NCBI RefSeq assembly: GCF_029589435.1 | Contig: NZ_JARRAG010000002.1 | Span: 2,356,001 to 2,420,000, forward strand | Length of the DNA stretch: 64,000 nt | From: Paludisphaera mucosa | Lineage (GTDB): Bacteria > Planctomycetota > Planctomycetia > Isosphaerales > Isosphaeraceae | Reading direction: 5' to 3' | Shown: piece by piece, positions 21,133 to 30,494 of the stretch | Layout: each line of letters starts with the position of its first letter | Position numbering within the stretch: the stretch's first letter is position 1 | The notes under the pieces: model-generated | Told to the model about the DNA's origin: nothing | Seen by the model: the letters and a program-made list of their open reading frames with translations, nothing else | Databases searched by the model: none | Position numbers and translations under genes: made by a program

Positions 21133-22116
21133 TCATCCCGTCCTGGTCACGACCGCCGGGGCGTCCGACCAGGAAAGGGCATGGCGGACCCCGTCTTCGA
21201 GGGTCGTCGGGGGCTTCGCGTAGCCCGCGTCGCGGAGTTTGCTCATGTCGGCCTGGGTGTAGTTCTGGTACTGCCGGCCGAGTTCGGGGGGCATGTCGAT
21301 GAACTGGATGCGGGGCTCGCGGCCGAGGGCCGAGAAGACGGCCGTGACCAGGTCCAGGAACGTGCGCGACGTCCCGGTGCCGCTGTTATAAATCGCCGAG
21401 GCGTCGGGCTGGCCCCAGAGCCAGAGCATGTGGTCGATGCAGTCCTCGACGAAGACGAAATCCCGACGCTGGCCGCCGTCGGGGTAGGCCGGGTCGTTCG
21501 ATCGGAAGAGGCGGACCTCGCCGGTCTCCAGGATCTGCCGGCGGGCGTGCCAGACGACGCTCGCCATCTTCCCCTTATGGACCTCGCGGGGGCCGTAGAC
21601 GTTGAAGAACTTCAGCCCGGCCCAGATCGGCGGCCGAGGGCGGCCCGCGGCGATCTCGGCCAGCGCCCAGGCGTCGAAGTCGTTCTTGCTCTTGCCGTAC
21701 AAGTTCAGCGGCTCCAACTCGGTCGGGGGGGTGCGATCGCTGAACCCGCGCGAGCCGTCGCCATAGGTCGCGGCGCTTGAGGCGTACAGGAAGGGCCTCT
21801 GCTCGGCCGCACACCAGGTCCAGAGGCTCTGCGTATAGCCGACATTGTTGTCCTGGAGGAACGCCCAGTCGGTCTCGGTCGTCGAGCTGCACGCCCCCAG
21901 GTGGAAGACGGCCTCGATGTTCCGGCCCTCGCCTCGTTCCAGATCCGTCAGGAACCGCTCCATCGGCGTGAAGCGGAACCGCCCCAGCCCGGCCCAGTTG
22001 ACGGCCGTCGCCGCCGTCAGGGGATGGTCCACCAGCAGCAGTTCCCGGCCCGCCGCCGACAGCCGGTGGGCGAGGTTCGAGCCGATGAATCCGGCGGCCC
22101 CCGTGATCGCGATCAT
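21133..22116 (-). CDS. hldD: ADP-L-glycero-D-manno-heptose 6-epimerase
   Basis: Converts ADP-D,D-heptose to ADP-L,D-heptose for lipopolysaccharide inner core. 327 residues from ATG at 22114-22116 (MIAITGAAGFIGSNLAHRL), where the Rossmann GxxGxxG begins at once. HldD features are VFHLGACSSTTETD, FLYASSAATYGDG, the YGKSK catalytic Tyr-Lys pair, LKFFNVYGPREVHKGKMASV, FRSNDPAYPDGGQRRDFVFVEDC and YNSGTGTSRTFLDL. No other heptose genes are adjacent. An MFS gene lies upstream. Confidence 0.95.
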   Translation of the reverse strand: MIAITGAAGFIGSNLAHRLSAAGRELLLVDHPLTAATAVNWAGLGRFRFTPMERFLTDLERGEGRNIEAVFHLGACSSTTETDWAFLQDNNVGYTQSLWTWCAAEQRPFLYASSAATYGDGSRGFSDRTPPTELEPLNLYGKSKNDFDAWALAEIAAGRPRPPIWAGLKFFNVYGPREVHKGKMASVVWHARRQILETGEVRLFRSNDPAYPDGGQRRDFVFVEDCIDHMLWLWGQPDASAIYNSGTGTSRTFLDLVTAVFSALGREPRIQFIDMPPELGRQYQNYTQADMSKLRDAGYAKPPTTLEDGVRHALSWSDAPAVVTRTG

Positions 22117-22260
22117 CCCTGAATTCTCCAGAGGTCTCTGAGGCCGCGAACGTCCGTCCTCCGTCCCGAACCCGGTCGCGATCGACTCGCGAAGGGCCTC
22201 GACGCGGCCCCTAAAATACTCGCCGCAACCCTTTCCCACCAGCCGACTCCGCAACCCTCG

Positions 22261-23526
22261 TCAGGCGGCTTCGGGCGCGAGTTTCCCGGACGGGACCACG
22301 GGCGCGTCGAGGGTCTCGGGCGTCGCCAAGGCGTAGAGCAGCAGGCCGGCCACGGCGATCCCGGCGAGCGTGAGGAACCCCGCGTCGAAGCCCGCGGCCT
22401 TCACGATGTACCCGCAGGCCACGTTGCTGAGAGCGGCGCCGAGGGCCGTCGCGGTCGCCAGGACGCCCTGCGTCAGGTTGAACCGCCCGGTCCCTCGCGT
22501 CAGGTCGGCCACGACCAGGATCGAAACCACGCCGAAGACTCCCGCCCCGATGCCGTCGAGGATCTGGATGGCGACCAGAAGATAGGGGTCGGCCGTGAGC
22601 GTATAGAGCAGCCCGCGGATCGGCAGGACCGCGAACCCGATGAGGAAGACGGGCTTGCGGCCCCAGGTCTCGGCCAGCCGGCTGGCCGCCAGCGCGACCG
22701 GGATCATCACGACCTGGGCCGTGATGATGCACGCCGACATCAGCACGGCCGTCCCGCGATCGAGCCCTTGCGTGACCTTCTGCCCGACCAGCGGCAGCAT
22801 CGCCGCGTTGGCGAAGTGGAACATGACTGCGCACGCCGTGAACATCAAAATGCGCGGGTCCTTGAAGAGCACCGCGATCGATTCGACCTTCGCTCCCCGC
22901 TCCTCGCCCTCCCGGGCCCCCCGCGCCCGATCGTGGTCGATGTCCGACTCGGGCAGGATCAAGACCGTGACGGCGCTCAGGGCGGCCATGAGGGCGACCA
23001 GGACGAAGATCGACCAGTAGCCGATGAAATAGCCGGCGGCCCCCGCGGCGACGGCGGCGGCGACGTTCCCCAGGTGGTTGAACGCCTCGTTCCGGCCGGT
23101 CCGCCGGGCCATCCGCGCGTGGCCGACGATCCCCAGCGTCATCGCCGCGATCGCCGGCGGGAAGATGGACGCGGCCGCCCCGATCAGCCCCTGCGAGGCC
23201 ACCACGACGGAGTAGCGCGGCGAGAGGATCATGGCCAGGCACCCCGCCGCCACGACGGCGGCCGCCCCCGCGACGGCGGATCGCTTCCACTTCACGCGAT
23301 CGATCAGGGCCCCCGCCGGCGACTGGGTCGCGATCGTGCCGACGAGCATCGCCGCCATCGCGACGCCGACCTGCGAGGGGTCCCAGTGCTGCCTCGACGT
23401 GAGATAGATCGCCAGGTAGGGCCCCAGCCCGTCCCGGACGTCGGCGAGGAAGAAGTTGAGCGCGTCCAGGCAGGCCAGGCTTCTCGGCGAAGGGTCGTGA
23501 TTCGCCGCGGCTTCGGTATCGGCCAT
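22261..23526 (-). CDS. MFS transporter
   Basis: 421 residues with twelve predicted membrane helices in two sixes, separated by a charged loop (SDIDHDRARGAREGEERGAKVES). MFS signatures are GALIDRVKWKRSAVAGAA after TM2 and SRLAETWGRKPVFLIGF after TM8. The N-terminal DALNFFLADVRDGLGPYLAIYL resembles exporters of the drug or metabolite type. The next gene, hldD, follows in the same direction with a 144-bp gap. The substrate cannot be read from the sequence. Confidence 0.88.
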   Translation of the reverse strand: MADTEAAANHDPSPRSLACLDALNFFLADVRDGLGPYLAIYLTSRQHWDPSQVGVAMAAMLVGTIATQSPAGALIDRVKWKRSAVAGAAAVVAAGCLAMILSPRYSVVVASQGLIGAAASIFPPAIAAMTLGIVGHARMARRTGRNEAFNHLGNVAAAVAAGAAGYFIGYWSIFVLVALMAALSAVTVLILPESDIDHDRARGAREGEERGAKVESIAVLFKDPRILMFTACAVMFHFANAAMLPLVGQKVTQGLDRGTAVLMSACIITAQVVMIPVALAASRLAETWGRKPVFLIGFAVLPIRGLLYTLTADPYLLVAIQILDGIGAGVFGVVSILVVADLTRGTGRFNLTQGVLATATALGAALSNVACGYIVKAAGFDAGFLTLAGIAVAGLLLYALATPETLDAPVVPSGKLAPEAA

Positions 23527-24634
23527 AATGTCCCCGAGCTTGGTCGTGTGGCGTGAGGTCCGGATCCGGAATCCCGGCGTCCTCCTCTCAGGATCGGTTG
23601 GAACACACGTGTCCGAAGCACGTTCGATACCAAGAGGCTAAAGAAAATTCATGAAGCGCGATCGATCTCCGGACGTGGGGCGGATCGCACTTTGACCATC
23701 GATCCGGCCGTCCCCGTATCTTCATCCACCCGAGCGAACTGCAAGCCGACTGGGGCCGACGTCGGCGACTCCTGAGGTCCTCGGCCCATACGACAGGCAC
23801 GCCGACCGTCCCGACCACGCCGCGACCGACCTCCGGCTCGACGACGACTCCCGTGTCGAAGTTTATCCCCGTACTCTTGGCGTTGCGACGTCTCCGCTGG
23901 CTCGGCTGGGATGGCCGGTCGTGACGACCGTGGGCGGAGCCCGCGCCCGTCCGGACCGGGTGGGCGACCACCGACCTCGCGGGACGGCCACTCGGACTTG
24001 CCTGGAACCTCGGCGACGGCACCGACTCTGAGACTCCCTAGACCGGCACGTCGGCCGGGGCCTCGGTCAGCACGCGCTGGAAGACCGGATCCGCCCCGAC
24101 TCCGGCGGCCGCGTCAGGTTGCGTTCCTCCCGATCGCGGGTGCAGTCCTCCGGCTCCGCCGGCGAGCCGATCGGCATCGTGAATCACCAGGCCCTCAGGC
24201 TCGATTCCTGGGGATCGCCGTCGATGAGACTCTGGATCGAGGACCTGCTCGTCCGTTAGGTTGCAGCTTCTCGAAGTTGGCTTCGACTTGGTTTCGATCG
24301 CGCTCGCGACCAACGAAGCCATTTGACGCAAAGCGTTTTGCATTAAATCTTTGAATATCTTATTCGTTCCCACCGGCCGCTGTCGTCGTGGTTGTTTTTC
24401 GTCATCCTTCGGCCGGGCCTCGGTGCTCGACCTCGATTTCGGAGCCGCCTCGGCGACCATGGCGGCCGCAGGGATGCTCGTGCAAGCCTTCCAAAGAAGA
24501 TACATCCATTTCGTCGAATCGAAACGCGGCCGCAATCGTGGCGAGGGGCGAAGGCTTGATTGACGAAGCGGGGAGGCTTTGGTAGCCTGAATCTCCGCAT
24601 CGGCCCCCCTCGACCCGGGGCCGCGATCGATCGA
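23527..24634. other. 1.1-kb stretch without a convincing gene
   Basis: Between the MFS gene and tRNA-Ser. Open frames here lack ribosome binding sites and recognisable domains. One minus-strand frame (24038-24748) runs through the tRNA and yields the artefact GGFEPPIRFYPYNGLANR, so it is not coding. Within it, about 24060-24340 reads like protein (SCNLTDEQVLDPES), perhaps a decayed gene, but no family was recognised. The stretch is less GC-rich near 24300-24420. Confidence 0.5.
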
Positions 24635-24723
24635 GGAGAGGTGGCTGAGTGGTCGATAGCGACGGTTTGCTAAACCGTTATACGGGTAAAACCGTATCGG
24701 GGGTTCGAATCCCCCCCTCTCCG
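24635..24723 (+). tRNA. tRNA-Ser (anticodon GCT)
   Basis: Cloverleaf with acceptor arm GGAGAGG (24635-24641) pairing with CCTCTCC (24716-24722) and discriminator G24723. Anticodon GCT is at 24669-24671 within the loop TTGCTAA, on a stem ACGGT/ACCGT. A long variable arm (TATACGGGTAAAACCGTATC) is present, as expected for class II serine tRNA, and the T arm is GGGGGTTCGAATCCCCC. CCA is not encoded. An integrase gene lies 118 bp downstream, so the 3' end of this tRNA is a likely attachment site. Confidence 0.96.
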
Positions 24724-24841
24724 CTCTGGATGGAAGGTGCCGGCGCAAATCGCCGGCCCTTATAGGTTTCCGACTCGGACATCTCGAACTCTCCCTTCAT
24801 TGTGCTGAATTTGTACTACATGGTCTTCGCGCCCCGGGCAC

Positions 24842-25960
24842 TCAGCCTGGGGCCGGGTCGCTCGGACCGCGGCCGGACTGGGACAGCTTCCGCATCGCCT
24901 CCTGCGAGGTCGCCGAGGCGATGTGCGTGTAGAGCTTCATCACGTCGCGATCGACGTGCCCGACCCACTCGCGCACGACCGACTCGGCGATCCCGCCGGT
25001 CAGCGCCCTTGAGATGAAGGCGTGGCGGAACGTGTGCAGGTGGCCCGGCAACCCCAGCCGGGCCAGCACCCGCTTCAGGGCGGCCAGCAGTCGGCGGTCG
25101 GACATCTGACGAATCTCCGCAGGCCGACCCGAGATCGAGGGGGCGGTGAAGGCCCACTCTCCTCGACGCGGCATCGCCTCCAAGGTCGCCCGGGCCCTCG
25201 GCGACATCGGGATCGCGCGGCGGTCGCCCGTCTTCGGAGTCCAGCCCGGCTTCGGCCGGATGTGGATCACGTTGCGGGCGAAATCGACGTCCTCCCAACA
25301 CAGATGGACCAGCTCGCCGGCCCGCATTCCGGTGTCGGCCAGCACCACGTAGGCGTCGCGGTAGGCAGCCCCGGCGGATGCCAGGATCCGCTCGACTTCC
25401 TCGTTCGACCAGCAAGGCTGGCTGCTCGGCTTGGGCTTGCCCAGCCGCAGGCCCCGAAGCGGATCCTCGGTGATCATCCCGCGGCTGAGCGCGAACTTGA
25501 CGAGCTGGCGGGCGATGACCGTCTCTGTGTACACGGTCTTCGGGGCGGCCCCGGCCTGGACCCGCGACTTGCGGTAAGCGTCCATCGCCTTCAGGTCGAG
25601 GTCCAGGAGCGAGCCGGCCCGGCGGTCGCGGAGCAGGCCCGCGAGGCGGCCCAGGACGTATTCGTACTTGACCATCGTCTTGGCCGAGCGCCGCTCGGCG
25701 CGGAGGTGGTCCAGGTAGGCCGAGACGGCCTCGTCGACGGTCGGCGGCTCGGGACGGTCCCGGTGGCGGCCCTGGAGCAGCTCGGCCTCCAGCAGGAGCG
25801 CCCTGCGACGGGCCTCCTTCTTGTTCGTGGTCCCGAGGCTCTTGCGATTCTGGCGGCCGGCATGCTGGTAGTTGGCCCACCAGGTCCGGCCGCGGAGGAA
25901 GATCCGTACGAGGTTCCCGACGGGCTCGGAGCCGGAGCCGGGAGGATTGTCGGTCGTCAT
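24842..25960 (-). CDS. Tyrosine recombinase / phage-type integrase
   Basis: 372 residues. An N-terminal arm-binding region (IFLRGRTWWANYQHAGRQ) is followed by a SAM-like core-binding domain (VDEAVSAYLDHLRAE) and the catalytic domain. Catalytic residues are Arg in DTGMRAGELVHL, HTFRH (HxxR), His in EWVGHVDRDVM and nucleophile Tyr in KLYTHIASAT. It faces the tRNA-Ser gene with its 3' end 118 bp away, the typical arrangement of an integrative element inserted at a tRNA 3' end. The ATG overlaps the stop codon of the upstream HTH gene (ATGA). Confidence 0.93.
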   Translation of the reverse strand: MTTDNPPGSGSEPVGNLVRIFLRGRTWWANYQHAGRQNRKSLGTTNKKEARRRALLLEAELLQGRHRDRPEPPTVDEAVSAYLDHLRAERRSAKTMVKYEYVLGRLAGLLRDRRAGSLLDLDLKAMDAYRKSRVQAGAAPKTVYTETVIARQLVKFALSRGMITEDPLRGLRLGKPKPSSQPCWSNEEVERILASAGAAYRDAYVVLADTGMRAGELVHLCWEDVDFARNVIHIRPKPGWTPKTGDRRAIPMSPRARATLEAMPRRGEWAFTAPSISGRPAEIRQMSDRRLLAALKRVLARLGLPGHLHTFRHAFISRALTGGIAESVVREWVGHVDRDVMKLYTHIASATSQEAMRKLSQSGRGPSDPAPG

Positions 25961-26217
25961 GTGATCAGCCCTTCATTGAAGATCCGCTCGACGAGGCGGT
26001 CGCGGAAGATCCGCAGGTACTTGCCGACCCGGCGCGAGCAGCCGCGAAGCAGGCCGCGCGAGCTCCAGTCATAGATGGTGTTGCATGGGACCTGGAGCAG
26101 GGCCGAGGCCTGCTTGACGGAGAGTATCGGCGGGAACAGGCGGGCCCAGTGCGGGTCGTCGAAGGCCGCGGCGACCTCGAACGGCTTGAGTTTCAGGTTC
26201 ACGTCTTTGCGGGGCAT
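25957..26217 (-). CDS. Small helix-turn-helix protein, excisionase/MerR-like
   Basis: 86 residues from ATG at 26215-26217 (GAGGGA upstream; an ATG 8 codons earlier is weaker). The segment ILSVKQASALLQVPCNTIYDWSSRGLL has the HTH_17 pattern used by recombination directionality factors and AlpA-like regulators. The remainder is basic. Its stop overlaps the integrase start by four bases, so it is probably the element's excisionase or integrase regulator. Confidence 0.72.
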   Translation of the reverse strand: MPRKDVNLKLKPFEVAAAFDDPHWARLFPPILSVKQASALLQVPCNTIYDWSSRGLLRGCSRRVGKYLRIFRDRLVERIFNEGLIT

Positions 26218-27307
26218 CGATCCCTCGACGCGATCGGTCACGGGGGCCGTTCATTGAGGACGTGCGGAGGGCCGTCCGGCGGCCCCCGGGCCCGCGGGAC
26301 GACGTCCTCCACCAGGTAAGGGAAAACCGGAAAGGCATCCGGCGGACGGGCGTGGGGCCGGGGCGGCACCCGATTCAATTTGGTCCGAATGAGGGGTCCT
26401 CCTTTCGAGTTGCTACAATGGCTATGGACCAAGGATGGGCAGCCTGGAGGACCGGACGATGGATCCAATCGGCGACGACGAAGGCGCGAAGGAACGGCGC
26501 AGCCTCGAGGGAAGCGTGACGGTCGGGATCGGCGACGTCGGAGGTCGTCAGGTCTACACCTGGACGCCCTTCCCCCCGATCCAGATCCAGGCCGACCCGC
26601 CGCAGGACTTTCGCATCGAGATCTTCTGCCGCACGGGGGGGGACGGGACGAGGCGGTTCGTCCCCGCCTCGGGCGTCGAGGCGTTCTTCGTGGAGGCCTC
26701 GCTGGGAGGCCTGGCCCTGCTGGGCCGACGTCGGGCCTTGCAGGACCTGGAACGATTCGCTTATGACTTCATGCGACAGATGTTCCAGCAGGCCCCGAGT
26801 TGCAGCGAGCATTTCGACCGGAGGTTCCGCCACGGGGGCGATCTCCGCGTCGCCGGCTCCGACGTCGACGTGCTGCCCGACCGGCTCGGCCTCGACGCCC
26901 GGGGGCTGGGTAAGCATTGGTCGGTGAAGAAGCTGTTCCGGCGAGGACGAGAGCAGACGTCCTCGAACCGGGGGAGACCCGACACGGAACGGTTGATCGC
27001 CGCAGGTCTGCTCGTAGCGGCCCGGCGCCGCCCGATCGACCCCGCCTCGATGAGCGAGGCCGATGGCCGGTTTCGGGTCCGCATGGCCCTCTTCGACCTC
27101 GGCCCCGGGGAAGCACCCGTCACCCCCGAGGTCAAGGCGATGGTGCTCCAACGGCTCTGCAGGCTCGTGGAACGTCATTCGGGCGACGTCTCGGCCGTCT
27201 TCCAGCGATGGTTCATCGCAGATCGGAGCGACCTGATCCGGTGCATCGCTGTCCAGAGGAGCGAAGAGGGGCCGATCGCCCGCAAGGTCGTACGCGCGGC
27301 GTTGCTA

Positions 27308-28343
27308 GAGCGGTTTCCTGTTGATTGTGGCGGTTGACGCGGTTATCCCAAGATGGCTATGGAGGGCCACCCGGGATGAAAGCCTACTCGACCGACCTCC
27401 GCGAGCGGGTGGTCGCGGCGTGCGACGCCGGCGACGCCACCCGCGAGCAGGTCGCCGCCCGCTTCTCGGTGAGCGTCGCGTGGATCCGCAAGCTGATCCG
27501 CCAGCGTCGCGAGACCGGCTCGATCGCCCCCAAGCCTCGCGGCGGCGGGCGGGCGCCGGCCTTCGACGCCGACGCCGCCCTGCGGCTCCGAGAGGCGGTC
27601 CGGGCCGACGACGACGCCACGCTGCAGCAGTTGGCCCGCGCCGCCGGCGTGGCGTGCTGCAGCTCGGCCGTGCACCGGGCGCTCGTCCGCCTGGGGATCA
27701 CTCGCAAAAAAAGTCGCGGCGGGCGGCCGAGCAGGACCGCCCCGGGCTGAAGGCCGAGCGTGCCGCCTGGCGCGACGAGTTCGCGACGCTCGACCCGACC
27801 CGGCTGGTCTTCGTCGACGAGACGGGCTCGAGCACGGCGATGGATCGGACGCACGGCCGCTCGCCCAGCGGCGTGCGCGTCGACGGCCCGGTCCCGCACG
27901 GCCACTGGAAGGTCGTCACGCTCACGGCGGCCGTCCGGCTGGGGGGCGTCGGGGCCTGCCTGGCGTTCGACGGGGCGACAGACTCGGCCGCCTTCGAGAC
28001 CTACGTCGAGCGATGCTTGGCGCCGACGCTGAGGCCCGGAGACGTCGTGATCCTCGACAACCTGTCATGCCACAAGACGGCCGAGGCGGCCCGTCTCATC
28101 GCCGCCGCCGGGGCCGAACTGCGGTTCCTGCCGCCGTACAGCCCCGACCTCAACCCGATCGAGCGGATGTTCTCGAAGGTCAAGGCCTGGCTCCGATCGG
28201 CCAAGGCCCGGACGATCGGCGGCCTGATCGAGGCGATGGGCGACGCCCTGCGGGCCGTCCGTCCCGCCGACGTGCTGGGCTGGTTCCGCCATAGCGGATA
28301 TCAGCCCCGCCGATCAAGCGATACACCCGACGAGAAACCGCTC
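27308..28343 (+). mobile_element. IS630-family insertion sequence (1036 bp) with TA target duplication
   Basis: Terminal inverted repeats GAGCGGTTTC (27308-27317) and GAAACCGCTC (28334-28343). TA flanks both sides (27306-27307 and 28344-28345), the target duplication expected for IS630/mariner elements. It carries one transposase encoded in two overlapping frames and is complete, so it may be active. Confidence 0.93.
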
Positions 28344-28346
28344 TAG
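27376..28346 (+). CDS. IS630-family transposase, two frames joined by -1 frameshift
   Basis: The first frame starts at ATG 27376 (MKAYSTDLRERVVAACDAG), an HTH region with VSVAWIRKLIRQRRETG, and stops at 27750. The second frame carries the DDE domain: Asp in LVFVDETGSS, Asp in VILDNLSCHKT, and Glu in PPYSPDLNPIERMFSKVK. A run of seven A (27706-27712) followed by G is a standard -1 slippery site, and it lies just where the frames meet. The stop TAG at 28344-28346 uses the TA of the target duplication plus the flanking G. Confidence 0.9.
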
Positions 28347-28972
28347 AACTGGTCTGGGACTCGTACGCTTATATAGGCGATTGCGTGGCGGTGCAGATGG
28401 CCGCCTTCGCCCGGGCCCTCCCCGAGCCGCTCACCGAGGAGGAGGGCCGGATTTTCGACGCGTTCTACGCCCGACGCGCCTACCTCGGCGGCCTACCGCT
28501 GGTGATCCTCCACGCGCGGTTCCCCTTCCTCCGCGAGGCGATCCTCGATCTCCTGGACGACCCGGTCGATCCGCTCCGGGTCGGCGCCCTGCTCCTGCTC
28601 ATGGAGTATTACGCGACCATGGCCTCCGCTCGTCGCGTGGCCGATCGGGCCGCCAAGCAACGCGCATCCGCAAGGCCCAACCCTTCGGCCAAGGGTCGGG
28701 GCCGGCGTCCGAAAGCTCCGAGTGGAGCCGGCCGACGCCACCTACTCTTCTGTTCGATCGCCGAAGAATTCCGCAAAGCCTTCGGGGTCGACTGCCCGTG
28801 CGGGCCCCTGGCCGATTGGTCGGCGAGTTTCCCCGAGGGCGATACAAACGCCGACCCGATCGTGCTCCAGTTCGATTGCGCGTCCTGCGACCGTTCGGAA
28901 CGACGAGAGGCCGGACGAGCCGAGTTCATCGAGGTCAGCCGTCGGTTGCAGTCCCAGACCCAGCACGTCTGA

Positions 28973-29860
28973 GCCTCGGGTTTCGACGCCTCCACCCGGG
29001 GCTGAAAGGTCGGCGAGATCGGCGTCAAGCCCCGATCGTCGGCGCGATCACGACTCGACCTCGGCCCGCCGGTCGGCCCCGGAGGGCCCGAATTCGCCGG
29101 CGTCGGACCTCCCGAATTCGTCGACCCGTAAACCCGCGACCAAATGTTTATGACGCATTAACCGCGACTATTCAGGACCCGACGGCCGACCAGGGTGGGA
29201 CGAGTTGCCGACCCTCGAAGGATAGCTGGAACCGGAGGACCTCGACCGCCATGAGCTGGAACACGGCCGGCGTCCCCGGAAAGGACTGCCGGAGCTGATC
29301 CCGAACGATCGCGATGAGCTTGATGCCGAGCAGGTCATCGATCCCACCGCGGTCATCTGGGTAGGTTCGTTGGGTCGACTTACGGCCCATGGTCAGGGCT
29401 CGAGAACTACCTGGCGAGACATGGGAATCCTCAAGTTGTTGCTCTGAAGCGTCTTGCGTTCACGTCGAAGATCAAGGCATGGCGTCGATCCTCGGCCGAG
29501 GGTCGACGCCATGCCTTGGTCCCATTATCGACTTTCCGACGATTCGATCCATGACGCGTGGAGTTATCCACTTCGGAGCCGATAGTTGGCGCTACTATGT
29601 TAGCTTCGACCCGCTACAAGCGATTTGGGGACGACGGCAGTCGCTATCGTGTCGGCTGACAAGGTCAGCAGCCGGACAAGTGCCCGGCGGATCGCCAGCA
29701 GCGCGATCACAGGGGCTCGGCCTCCCTTTTCACCCATCCGGGGTCGTTCCGACGGTTCGATGGCGTTCCAGGGATTGGATGGGCGCGCCATCTGGCACCG
29801 TCTCCGTCCCCTTAAGCTGCGCCGCCTACTGAGACCCCCCAAGCCTACGGCCTCGAAGGC
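28973..29860. other. 0.9-kb stretch without a convincing gene, holding a long palindrome
   Basis: Small open frames (for example 29172-29390 on the minus strand, MGRKSTQRTYPDDRGG...) have no recognised domain and no clear ribosome site. The most notable item is the 46-bp palindrome at 29473-29518. The stretch separates the IS630-split gene from a decayed peroxiredoxin and is best read as degraded island DNA. Confidence 0.5.
29473..29518. repeat. 46-bp near-perfect palindrome
   Basis: CAAGGCATGGCGTCGA (29473-29488) is perfectly complementary to TCGACGCCATGCCTTG (29503-29518). The 14 bases between are T-CCTCGGCCGAGG-G, itself a palindrome with only the outer T/G pair imperfect. It can extrude as a cruciform or form a 22-pair RNA hairpin. 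No T tract follows. It may be a protein-binding site, a terminator or a remnant of a mobile element. Confidence 0.9.
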
Positions 29861-30322
29861 TTACAGCCCCCGAACCGCTTCGAGCACCACCTGGACGTGA
29901 CCGCTCACCTTCACCTTAGGGAAGACCCGCCGGACGCCGTCCGACTCGATCTCACGACCATCGTACGCTCGACGCCCATCGACTTCTTGCCGCACATATT
30001 CTTCTCCTTCCAGACGCCGTACGCCTGGATGACCTCCTTGTCGGGGTCCGCCAGCAGGGTGAACGGCAGCCCATGCTTGTCGGCGAACTTGCGGTGCGAG
30101 GCGACGGTGACGGGGCCGACTCCCAGAACCCGGGCACCCAACCCTTGATAGTCGGAGGCCGCGTCGCGGAAGTCGCACGCCTGCGTCATACAGCCGGGCG
30201 TCGCGTCACGTGGATAGAAATAGAGGACCACTGGCTGTCCCTTTGGGGGCCGCGAGTTGGATGTTGCCACCATCTTGGTCCGGCAGAATGAAGTCGGGAG
30301 CTGGTTGGCCCTCGATGACCAT
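29861..30322 (-). pseudogene. bcp: Decayed peroxiredoxin of the Bcp/PrxQ type
   Basis: Thiol peroxidase relic in three frames. ATG at 30320-30322 begins VIEGQPAPDFILPDQDGGNIQL. A first frameshift near 30240-30260 moves the reading to KGQPVVLYFYPRDATPGC, with the peroxidatic Cys context (TPGCMTQACDFRD). The middle (VLGVGPVTVASHRKFADKHG) stays in this frame. A second frameshift near 29950 restores the C-terminal VFPKVKVSGHVQVVLEAVRG. All Bcp segments are present in order, so it was recently a full gene of about 154 residues. Sequencing error at both places is the alternative. Confidence 0.85.
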
Positions 30323-30494
30323 CAGGCAAGCCTTCTCGTGAGATGTCCAGAGCAGGCCATATGTCACCGACCGCCCCCTGTCGCGAGGACGGATGAGTGC
30401 GGCGGGGCGATTTGATGGCTCCCTGACTCGGTCCTACGCTGTGGAGACCGGGTAGCTCAACGTCCGCGGGGACGTCTGACCGGAGATCCCCGCC

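Larger units (their letters stand above)
26459..28972 (+). pseudogene. Unknown gene split by an IS630-family insertion
   Basis: The 5' part (26459-27307; ATG with GGAGG 8 bases upstream) and the 3' part (28346-28972) join exactly in frame when the IS and one TA copy are removed. The junction then reads RAALLELVWDSYAYIGD, giving a 491-residue protein. The N-terminal part contains TWTPFPPIQIQADPP and a long region with no recognised family. The C-terminal part has a helical segment (LPLVILHARFPFLREAI), a basic low-complexity stretch and a Cys-rich end (DCPCGPLADW, FDCASC) that could bind zinc. Function unknown. It may be cargo of the integrase-bearing element. Confidence 0.8.

Noticed and set aside
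24038-24748. 236-residue minus-strand open frame
   Set aside because: It reads antisense through tRNA-Ser (GGFEPPIRFYPYNGLANR is the usual artefact) and has no recognised domain or ribosome site.
29172-29390. 72-residue minus-strand open frame (MGRKSTQRTYPDD...)
   Set aside because: Protein-like in parts, but no ribosome site, no recognised family and decayed surroundings; not enough support.
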